Below the pieces are notes generated by a model, which was given only the letters and a program-made list of their open reading frames with translations, was not told the origin of the DNA and ran no database searches. Of a stretch of DNA of 9,265 nt, positions 1-4,823 are shown piece after piece (position 1 is the first letter of the stretch; every line of letters starts with the position of its first letter). The position numbers and the translations under genes are program-made. The DNA comes from Acidimicrobiia bacterium (GTDB lineage Bacteria > Actinomycetota > Acidimicrobiia > Spongiisociales > UBA5794): assembly GCA_030598905.1 (NCBI GenBank), contig JAUVPA010000053.1:1-9265 (forward strand). Direction: 5' to 3'.

Positions 1-1071
1 CTCGGTTTCTTTGCCCACCATCGTCGCGATCTTGGCGAGCTTCTCATCGCTGCCGGAGCGTGAGTTGGTGAGCGTTGTCTCGACCGTGATCGTGCCGGAC
101 AGGACGCGGAAGAGGCTGATCTTGCCGACGTAAGGGTCGGCGATGGTCTTGAAGACAAAGACGAGAGGCTCGGCGTCGGCATTGGCTTCGATCTCGATCA
201 TCTGATCGCCGGCTTCGACGATGGTGGGAGGCCGGTCGAGCGGAGACGGCCCGAGCTCGATGATGAAGTCGGCGAGGCGGTCGACTGCGATAGGACCAGT
301 GGCGGATCCACAGACAACGGGGAAGACCTTGGCGTCTGCAATTCCGATCGCCATGGTGTGCGCGAGCTCCTCGACGCTTGGCACGTCCCCATCGAGGTAA
401 CGCTCGAGCAGATCGTCGTCGGCGACGACGATGCCTTCAACGAGGCTGTCGTGCACGGTGTGCTCTCGTGCTTTGAGCTGTTCGGGGATCTCGACCTCTT
501 CTGCGTGTCCGCTGTCATAGACGTAGGCCTTGTCGCGGAACAGGTCGGCGACGCCGTGAAAAGCCGCCTGCTCGCCGATGGGGAGTTCGATTGGAGCCAC
601 ACCCGCGCCGAAGCGATCGCGCAATTGGTCCAGGGTGCGATCGAACGAGGCGCGTTCCTTGTCGAGTTTGTTGATGAAAACCATGCGGGGAATGTTGAGA
701 TCCTCAGCCACAGCCCAGGCGTATTCGGTCTGGACTTCCACTCCTTCGACTGCGCTGACGACGAAGACGGCGAGATCGGTGACACGAAGCGCGGCGTGAA
801 CGTCCCCGACGAAGTCGGCGTAGCCGGGTGCGTCGATGAGGTTGACCTTGTGGCCCTTCCATTCGAAGGGGGCGAGAGAGAGGGAGAGGGACATCCCGCG
901 GCTGTGCTCTTCGGGATCGAAGTCGGTGACGGTGTTGCCGTCTTCGACGCGTCCCAGCCGGTCGATCGTATTGGCACGGAAGAGAAGGGCTTCGGCGAGG
1001 GTCGTCTTGCCCGACCCGTTGTGGCCGACGAGCGCAACGTTGCGAATCTTCTCCGATGGGAACACTTTCAC
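1..1071 (-). CDS. EF-G-like translational GTPase (EF-G2 type), N-terminal part
   Basis: Reading the minus strand from 1071 gives 357 uninterrupted codons to the window edge; the C-terminal half (domains III-V) lies outside. Visible G motifs: P-loop GHNGSGKT (residues 16-23), switch I RGMS (58-61), DAPG (80-83), NKLD (134-137) and CGSA near residue 275. A domain II beta-barrel start (LVFVFKTIADPYVGKISLFRVLSG) follows. The family is EF-G/FusA. The sequence resembles the second, EF-G-like paralogue common in Actinobacteria, not the housekeeping factor: the His after DxPG that activates water in canonical EF-G is Tyr84 here, and the usual switch I Thr is Ser61. The start is GTG at 1071 because GGAGGA (1084-1079 on this strand) sits 7 nt upstream; the in-frame ATG at 1086 overlaps that ribosome site. 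GTP binding is well supported. The role at the ribosome (translocation, recycling or other) cannot be told from sequence. Confidence 0.9.
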   Translation of the reverse strand, partial: MKVFPSEKIRNVALVGHNGSGKTTLAEALLFRANTIDRLGRVEDGNTVTDFDPEEHSRGMSLSLSLAPFEWKGHKVNLIDAPGYADFVGDVHAALRVTDLAVFVVSAVEGVEVQTEYAWAVAEDLNIPRMVFINKLDKERASFDRTLDQLRDRFGAGVAPIELPIGEQAAFHGVADLFRDKAYVYDSGHAEEVEIPEQLKAREHTVHDSLVEGIVVADDDLLERYLDGDVPSVEELAHTMAIGIADAKVFPVVCGSATGPIAVDRLADFIIELGPSPLDRPPTIVEAGDQMIEIEANADAEPLVFVFKTIADPYVGKISLFRVLSGTITVETTLTNSRSGSDEKLAKIATMVGKETE

Positions 1072-1103
1072 GGCTGCATCCTCCATAGACCGCTGGTCCG
1101 CCG

Positions 1104-1109
1104 AGGATA
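1104..1109 (-). promoter_or_regulatory. Putative -10 element (TATCCT) of the EF-G-like gene
   Basis: On the minus strand TATCCT fits the actinobacterial TANNNT -10 pattern. It would start transcription near 1097, leaving a leader of about 26 nt that contains the GGAGGA site at 1084-1079. No convincing -35 is visible at the expected spacing. This is a weak call from a short degenerate motif, supported mainly by position. Confidence 0.35.
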
Positions 1110-1152
1110 CAGGGGCCCGGGTCCGGTGCGTCTGGCGCCGCGCCGGGCACGT

Positions 1153-1158
1153 TAGATT
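1153..1158 (+). promoter_or_regulatory. Leaderless-type -10 element (TAGATT) of the rhodanese gene
   Basis: TAGATT fits TANNNT and ends 6 nt before the ATG at 1165, so the expected transcription start falls on the A of the start codon. No Shine-Dalgarno sequence precedes this ATG. Together these match leaderless mRNAs, which are common in Actinobacteria. No clear -35 is seen. Confidence 0.5.
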
Positions 1159-1164
1159 CCACCC

Positions 1165-1500
1165 ATGGACATCGAGACGATCGAGCGCGACGAGCTCAAG
1201 GCGCTGCTCGACAAGGGTGCCGACATCAAGCTGGTGATGGCGTTGCACGAGTGGGCCTTTCGTGCCATGCACATTCCCGGCTCGATCAACTTCAACACGG
1301 TCGACGCCGCACTCGACGGCCTCGATGAGGACGACGACATCGTCGTGTACTGCTCGGACGAGGCCTGTGTTGCCAGCCAATACGCCTATAAGGCTTTGCT
1401 CGAGCAGGGCTACAAACACGTCCGGCGCTATTCGGGCGGCCTCAGCGATTGGCTGGAGGCCGGCTACCCCCTCGAGGGAGAAGCTGCTCCAGGGAGTTGA
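1165..1500 (+). CDS. Single-domain rhodanese-like sulfurtransferase
   Basis: This 111-residue protein is one rhodanese domain with no signal peptide or extra domain, so it is probably cytoplasmic. Supporting features are HIPGSIN (residues 36-42, the conserved His-Ile-Pro-Gly after the first helix), the active loop VVYCSDEACVAS with the likely persulfide-carrying Cys63, and a C-terminal GGLSDWLEAGYPLE that matches the G(G)xxxWxxxGxP ending of the family. Rhodaneses move sulfane sulfur from a donor to a thiophilic acceptor through a cysteine persulfide; the substrate is unknown. Two points are atypical: the usual VDVR segment before the HIPG helix is replaced by LVMALHEW, and the active loop holds a second cysteine, Cys68. 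The gene is divergent from the EF-G-like gene, and its stop codon overlaps the -35 box of the downstream operon. The ATG at 1165 is the first in-frame start and lacks a ribosome site, consistent with a leaderless transcript. Confidence 0.85.
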   Translation: MDIETIERDELKALLDKGADIKLVMALHEWAFRAMHIPGSINFNTVDAALDGLDEDDDIVVYCSDEACVASQYAYKALLEQGYKHVRRYSGGLSDWLEAGYPLEGEAAPGS

Positions 1501-1525
1501 CAGTCTCTCGAGTTCCTAATAGTAT
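1497..1525 (+). promoter_or_regulatory. Sigma-70-type promoter of the hydrolase-TetR operon
   Basis: TTGACA at 1497-1502 is a perfect -35 consensus and is followed, after exactly 17 nt, by TAGTAT at 1520-1525 (4 of 6 bases of TATAAT, and a TANNNT match). Expected transcription start is near 1532, about 42 nt before the ATG at 1574, whose ribosome site GAAAGG is at 1559-1564. The -35 box overlaps the TGA stop of the rhodanese gene. The -10 lies inside the first of two palindromes, so the promoter looks built for repression. Confidence 0.7.
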
Positions 1526-1550
1526 TAGTTAATAACCTAAGAGGATTAGG
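1515..1550. promoter_or_regulatory. Tandem palindromic operators CCTAA-N5-TTAG(G), 21 bp apart
   Basis: Unit 1 is CCTAA (1515-1519), N5, TTAG (1525-1528); its core CTAATA-G-TATTAG (1516-1528) is a perfect palindrome. Unit 2 is CCTAA (1536-1540), N5, TTAGG (1546-1550), also perfect, and its arms extend outward to TAATA/TATTA (1530-1556) with one mismatch. The unit centres, 1522 and 1543, are 21 bp apart, about two helical turns, so two dimers would bind the same DNA face. Unit 1 covers the -10 box and unit 2 the region just after the expected transcription start. Stretch 1515-1560 is only about 28% G+C in a G+C-rich region. The TetR-family protein encoded second in the operon is the obvious candidate ligand (inference). 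Confidence 0.7.
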
Positions 1551-1573
1551 ATATTACTGAAAGGCGCAATCCT

Positions 1574-2380
1574 ATGACCAGCTATCTCGAGCGACCGGGC
1601 GGCCGCATAGCGTTCGACGACTCGGGCGGCACCGGACCATTGGTCGTCGCCGCTCCGGGAATGGGGGACTTGCGGGCCGCGTACCGGCACCTCGTCCCGT
1701 TGCTCACTGCGGCCGGCTACAGGGTGGTCACGATGGACCTGAGAGGTGCCGGTGATTCTTCCGTCCTGTGGGACGACTACTCCGATGCGGCCATCGCTAC
1801 TGACATCGTGGCGCTCGTCGACCACATCGGGGCCGGTCCGGCCACAGTGATCGGCAATTCCCTCACGGCGTCATCGGCCGTGATCGCTGCAGTGGAGCAC
1901 GCCGATCGCGTCTCACGGCTCGTCTTGATTGGTCCCTTCGTGCGAGACGTCCCGGCGCCGGCGTGGCAGAAGGCGGCGTTCAAGGTGATGCTCTCACCGC
2001 CGTGGGGCAAGTCCGCATGGCTCAGCTACTACCGGTCCAAGATGTACCCGGGACGCAAGCCTGCCGATCACGACGAGTACGTCCTCCGTCTCGGCAACAA
2101 CCTGAATGAATCGGGTAGGTACAAGGCATTTCGTTCTCTGGCCTTCAACTCGCACGCCGAGTCGGAGCGACGCTTGGACTCTGTGACTGTCCCCACGCTC
2201 GTCATCATGGGCACAGCTGATCCGGATTTCGCGGATCCGGCGGCGGAGGCGGAGTTCATCGTGTCTCGATTGAGCGGCGACAGCGTTCTGGTGAACGGTG
2301 CTGGGCACTACCCACAGGCGGAAGAGCCGGAGTCCGTCGCGGCGGCCATCCTCCAATTCGCCGGGAGCGATCATTCCTAG
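1574..2380 (+). CDS. Alpha/beta hydrolase (esterase/lactonase-like), TetR-regulated
   Basis: The 268 residues form a complete alpha/beta-hydrolase fold of typical length without signal peptide. A likely catalytic triad is visible: nucleophile Ser96 in the elbow VIGNSLT (the usual G-x-S-x-G with Thr in the last place), acid Asp216 or Asp218 in MGTADPDFADP, and His245 in GAGHYPQAEEP. The oxyanion-hole segment is APGMGD (27-32), and DLRGAGDS (55-62) is the standard strand-4 motif. A cap region of roughly residues 125-185 contains several Trp, Tyr and Lys/Arg residues. The family hydrolyses esters, lactones, epoxides or C-C bonds; the substrate cannot be deduced. Start ATG 1574 has GAAAGG nine nt upstream. 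It is the first gene of an operon with a TetR regulator whose frame overlaps its 3' end, suggesting the hydrolase is induced by a ligand that may be its substrate. Confidence 0.88.
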   Translation: MTSYLERPGGRIAFDDSGGTGPLVVAAPGMGDLRAAYRHLVPLLTAAGYRVVTMDLRGAGDSSVLWDDYSDAAIATDIVALVDHIGAGPATVIGNSLTASSAVIAAVEHADRVSRLVLIGPFVRDVPAPAWQKAAFKVMLSPPWGKSAWLSYYRSKMYPGRKPADHDEYVLRLGNNLNESGRYKAFRSLAFNSHAESERRLDSVTVPTLVIMGTADPDFADPAAEAEFIVSRLSGDSVLVNGAGHYPQAEEPESVAAAILQFAGSDHS

Positions 2381-2933
2381 GGCCGGTATCACGCGTACCG
2401 ATGTCGTCGACACGGCCGTCACCATCGCCAACGGCGCGGGTTTGGAGGGATTGAGGCTGTCGGAGGTGGCGGGCCGACTGGGCGTGCGGAGTCCTTCGCT
2501 GTATAGCCACATCGACGGCCTCGATGGGCTTCACGCCGCCTTGAGACTTCGCGGATTCGAAGAGCTCGATCGACATCTGAGTGGAGCTGCGGCCGGCAAG
2601 GCGAAGCGCGAAGCGGTGGTCGCGGTGTGTCACGCGGTGCGCACCATGGCTCACGAGGAACCGGCTCTGTACGCGGCCACCGTTCGAACGAGCGAGAGTG
2701 ACGAACCAGCGATCGCAGAGGCATCGAATCGGGCGCTGGCAACCGTTACTGCCGTGCTGGAGGGGTATGGGCTTGCCGAGAGCGAGATCATTCACGCGGC
2801 GCGGTACCTGCGGGCATCCGTCCACGGGTTCCTCGCGCTCGAGGCGGCAGGTGGGTTCGGTCTACCGGTCGATGTCGACGAATCCTTCGATCGCCTCGTC
2901 GATCGACTGACCACCGGGCTCGAGACCTGGTAA
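2298..2933 (+). CDS. TetR-family transcriptional regulator with WHG-type C-terminal domain
   Basis: From the conventional ATG at 2298 this is 211 residues. The DNA-binding part is VVDTAVTIANGAGLEGLRLSEVAGRLGVRSPSLYSHIDGL (about residues 36-75), with the helix-turn-helix at 54-73 and the typical SLYSHI end. The C-terminal part resembles the WHG ligand-binding domain: LYAATVR, ARYLRASVHGFLALEAAGGFGLPVDVDESFDRLVDRL. The start is doubtful. Residues 1-25 are Ser/Arg/Pro-rich, look like a shadow of the overlapping hydrolase frame, and are not expected in this family, whose members often begin M-(A/P)-R-A-G. The matching point is ATT at 2373 (reading I-P-R-A-G), five nt after GGGAG (2363-2367) and overlapping the hydrolase stop by 8 nt. 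No ATG, GTG or TTG lies between 2298 and the DNA-binding domain. I give 2298 as the only conventional start, but ATT 2373 may be the real one. Likely autoregulatory through the operators at 1515-1550. Confidence 0.85.
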   Translation: MLGTTHRRKSRSPSRRPSSNSPGAIIPRAGITRTDVVDTAVTIANGAGLEGLRLSEVAGRLGVRSPSLYSHIDGLDGLHAALRLRGFEELDRHLSGAAAGKAKREAVVAVCHAVRTMAHEEPALYAATVRTSESDEPAIAEASNRALATVTAVLEGYGLAESEIIHAARYLRASVHGFLALEAAGGFGLPVDVDESFDRLVDRLTTGLETW

Positions 2934-2942
2934 CGAAGAGAG

Positions 2943-3026
2943 TGCCCGGGGTGGGACTCGAACCCACACGCCCTTGCGAGCGGGGCGTTTTAAGCGCCCT
3001 CTGTCTACCAGTTCCAGCACCCGGGC
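2943..3026 (-). tRNA. tRNA-Leu (anticodon UAA)
   Basis: The minus strand folds as an 84-nt class II tRNA. The acceptor stem pairs GCCCGGG (3026-3020) with CCCGGGC (2950-2944), with discriminator A at 2943. The anticodon stem GGGCG/CGCCC encloses loop CTTAAAA (2994-2988), anticodon UAA at 2992-2990. A variable arm of about 14 nt is present, as expected for Leu, and the T loop GGGTTCGAGTCCC is standard. It decodes UUA/UUG, which are rare codons in a G+C-rich genome. CCA is not encoded and must be added after transcription. A possible -10, TAGGCT (3039-3034 on this strand), lies 7 nt before the mature 5' end; read-through from the membrane-protein gene 33 nt upstream on the same strand is also possible. 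It converges on the TetR gene. Confidence 0.95.
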
Positions 3027-3059
3027 CGCGGCGAGCCTACCTCGCCTGGCCGGGTGGCC

Positions 3060-3401
3060 TCAGAGGTTGAAGAGAGCCCGTTTGGCGGAGACGAACGACG
3101 CCTCATCCATCTCTCCTTGCTGAGAGCGACGGCGTAACTCCTGGACCTCGCTGGCGACTCCGGTGTGCGCAGCGTCTCCGCTCTTGCCCAGCGGCGGAGG
3201 CGTCGGCCTGATGGCGAGGTAAGTAAGAACCCCGATTGCGGGGATGAGGATGATCCACACGCCCCAGCCGGCCTTTTTGATGTTGCTCATTCCCTCGCGG
3301 CGGATAATGTCGACGATCGTGTACACGTAGAGAGCGATCAACGGCAGCGTCACCACGATGAAGGCGAAGATGACGTAGCCGTCTTGGAGCCAGGCCGGCA
3401 T
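3060..3401 (-). CDS. Small membrane protein, PLDc_N-like with C-terminal SHOCT-like segment
   Basis: The 113-residue protein has two membrane helices, about residues 9-30 (YVIFAFIVVTLPLIALYVYTIV) and 44-64 (AGWGVWIILIPAIGVLTYLAI). They are joined by a short basic loop DIIRREGMSNIKK. This layout matches the phospholipase D nuclease N-terminal (PLDc_N) membrane hairpin, which is also found alone. No HKD catalytic motif is present, so it is not a phospholipase. A proline-rich linker (66-70) leads to VQELRRRSQQGEMDEASFVSAKRALFNL (86-113), a SHOCT-like helical pair of the L..L...G.I...EF...K..LL type. SHOCT segments occur on many small actinobacterial membrane proteins and their role is not well defined. 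Start ATG 3401 has no ribosome site and a TANNNT box (TAACAT) just upstream, so the mRNA is probably nearly leaderless. The gene reads toward tRNA-Leu. Confidence 0.8.
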   Translation of the reverse strand: MPAWLQDGYVIFAFIVVTLPLIALYVYTIVDIIRREGMSNIKKAGWGVWIILIPAIGVLTYLAIRPTPPPLGKSGDAAHTGVASEVQELRRRSQQGEMDEASFVSAKRALFNL

Positions 3402-3410
3402 TGAGACGCG

Positions 3411-3416
3411 ATGTTA
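3411..3416 (-). promoter_or_regulatory. Putative -10 element (TAACAT) of the PLDc_N/SHOCT gene
   Basis: TAACAT on the minus strand fits TANNNT and ends 9 nt before the ATG at 3401. The predicted transcript would start about 3 nt before the start codon, in line with the absence of a Shine-Dalgarno sequence. No clear -35 is seen. Confidence 0.4.
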
Positions 3417-3444
3417 GGGGTCCGCCGCCCAATTGATGCCGCGG

Positions 3445-3469
3445 CGTAGTCGAGAGCAGGGCGACTACG
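3445..3469. repeat. Inverted repeat, 8-bp perfect arms, between divergent genes
   Basis: CGTAGTCG (3445-3452) and CGACTACG (3462-3469) are perfect reverse complements with a 9-nt spacer. The pair lies in the 144-bp region between the divergent membrane-protein and lipase-like genes. A short TTTT (3474-3477) follows on the plus strand after 4 nt, but no gene ends here, so a terminator makes little sense. An operator or a leader hairpin is more likely. Nothing else of note is seen in the region apart from short TANNNT matches. Confidence 0.5.
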
Positions 3470-3545
3470 TAGCTTTTGGGACACCGGACCACCAGGACGG
3501 GCGGCAAGCGCTACGGTGCGCGCAAGCGACCAGGATCCGACCGCA

Positions 3546-4697
3546 ATGACTTTCGGCAGCGCCATTGCCCTCGCCACGGAGCGAATCGTGGAGCCCATCG
3601 AGGGGATGCATCGGGCGATCGCCCGGCGTTGGTTCGCGCCATTCGGCTCAGGTGCCAAGCCGGTGCGAGTGGTGCACGACGCCATCTCGAGTGTTGTGTA
3701 TGGATCAGTTCGTTCCGGTGGGACGGCCGTGGGCATTGCCCTGGATGTCGGGAAGCCGGTCGACCGGGCCACGGCGGATTCCGTCCAGGCACTCGTGAAC
3801 GGCCTCTGGGGTGACTCGCTCGGCCGGCACGAGGACCGACTGAGGATTTCGATGGGCATCCGTGATCAGCAGGGATCCCCCGTCGCCATTGACCCCGACC
3901 TGACGGTCGCCTTTCCGGGAGCTTCGGGGAGTCTGGTCGTGCTGGTGCATGGACTCTGCGAAACGGAACAGTGCTGGCAAGGCACCGGCGCCAAACGCGG
4001 TCTCGGCTCGGCGATCGCTGATCACCCCGCTCTCACTCCTGTCTCGATCCGCTACAACACCGGACTCCGCGTGTCGGTCAACGGGTCACGTCTTTCCTCT
4101 CTGCTCGAAGAGGTCCATGCAGCGTGGCCGGTCCCGGTGCAGTCTGTCGCCCTCGTCGGCAGCTCGATGGGCGGCCTGGTTGTGCGAAGTGCTCTTGCAT
4201 CAGGTCGCGCGGCGGGACACAGCTGGATCGAGGATGTTGTCGATGTTGTGACCGTGGGATCGCCGCATCGGGGCACACCTCTGGAGAAGGCCGTCAATGT
4301 CATGGCGTGGGGCCTCGGCATAGCTCCCGAAACCCGGCCCCTCGCCGACTTTCTGAACACCCGCAGCGTCGGGATCAAAGATCTCAGGTTCGGCGCGGTC
4401 GCCGACGAAGACTGGAAGGGGATCGACCCTGACGCGTTGATGACCGATACCGTTGGTGATCACTTCCTGCCGCGCGATGTCCGGCACCACTTCGTCGCAG
4501 GTGCCATCACCGCTGATCCACGTCATCCCGTGGGTGTGGTGATGGGTGATCTCGTAGTGCGGGCGGCGAGCGGCATCGGAGCGCCGCGTCTCGATCCCAC
4601 CAGCGCTGTGGTCATCGGCGACGTGAGTCACTTCGCTCTGCTGCGGGAACCTGTAGTCATCGACTTTGTGATGGGCTGGCTGGGCCGCTCGATCTGA
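3546..4697 (+). CDS. Lipase/esterase-type alpha/beta hydrolase
   Basis: Read from ATG 3546 the protein has 383 residues. An N-terminal region of about 125 residues, without signal peptide and unrecognised by me, precedes the hydrolase core. The core opens with LVVLVHGLCE (His135-Gly136, oxyanion-hole HG). The nucleophile elbow is VGSSMGG with Ser207, followed by VTVGSPHRGTPLEKAVN, the GSPHxGT motif of lipases and PGAP1-like esterases. The likely acid is Asp335 in GDLVVRAAS and the likely base is His362 in VSHFALL. The last residues (VIDFVMGWLG) form the usual final helix. Substrate is unknown; a lipid or acyl ester is plausible. An in-frame GTG at 3516 would add ten residues, but it lacks a ribosome site and overlaps a TANNNT match (TACGGT, 3512-3517). 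The ATG has AGGA ten nt upstream. It is divergent from the small membrane protein; 126 bp separate it from the GGDEF-EAL gene, so shared transcription is uncertain. Confidence 0.82.
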   Translation: MTFGSAIALATERIVEPIEGMHRAIARRWFAPFGSGAKPVRVVHDAISSVVYGSVRSGGTAVGIALDVGKPVDRATADSVQALVNGLWGDSLGRHEDRLRISMGIRDQQGSPVAIDPDLTVAFPGASGSLVVLVHGLCETEQCWQGTGAKRGLGSAIADHPALTPVSIRYNTGLRVSVNGSRLSSLLEEVHAAWPVPVQSVALVGSSMGGLVVRSALASGRAAGHSWIEDVVDVVTVGSPHRGTPLEKAVNVMAWGLGIAPETRPLADFLNTRSVGIKDLRFGAVADEDWKGIDPDALMTDTVGDHFLPRDVRHHFVAGAITADPRHPVGVVMGDLVVRAASGIGAPRLDPTSAVVIGDVSHFALLREPVVIDFVMGWLGRSI

Positions 4698-4749
4698 CTC
4701 GATCACTCTCGACACCGACCCTATCTGCGCTGGGGAGGTCATTGGCGAT

Positions 4750-4777
4750 TCAATCAGTGGAGGGTCCTTGCCGATAA
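4750..4777 (+). promoter_or_regulatory. Candidate sigma-28/WhiG-type promoter before the GGDEF-EAL gene
   Basis: GCCGATAA at 4770-4777 is an exact match to the -10 consensus of the FliA/WhiG sigma family. TCAA at 4750-4753 lies 16 nt upstream and matches three of four bases of the WhiG -35 consensus TAAA. Transcription would start near 4784, about 40 nt before the ATG at 4824. An 8-mer occurs by chance roughly 0.3 times in a window this long on both strands, so position is the main support: it is intergenic, correctly oriented, and directly upstream of a c-di-GMP gene. Confidence 0.4.
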
Positions 4778-4780
4778 CTA

Positions 4781-4809
4781 CAGAGAGTGGTCAAATCAGC
4801 CACTCTCTG
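4781..4809. repeat. Inverted repeat, 10-bp perfect arms, in the GGDEF-EAL leader
   Basis: CAGAGAGTGG (4781-4790) and CCACTCTCTG (4800-4809) are perfect reverse complements around a 9-nt spacer TCAAATCAG. The right arm ends 14 nt before the ATG and touches the probable ribosome site GGTGGA (4812-4817). It could be an operator at the transcription start or an RNA hairpin that limits ribosome access. It has no following T-run, so it does not look like a terminator for the upstream hydrolase. Confidence 0.6.
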
Positions 4810-4823
4810 CCGGTGGATGGACC

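Noticed and set aside
358..1155. Plus-strand open frame of 265 codons opposite the EF-G-like gene
   Set aside because: The minus strand carries all EF-G GTPase motifs through this region. The plus-strand product is an acidic shadow with no recognisable domain.
2912..2930. Imperfect hairpin at the end of the TetR gene as terminator for TetR or tRNA-Leu
   Set aside because: Only about six pairs including a wobble, inside coding sequence, with no T-run on either side.
3453..3480. Intrinsic terminator at the 3445-3469 repeat with the following TTTT
   Set aside because: Both flanking genes start here and point away, so there is no transcript to terminate, and the T-run is short and offset.
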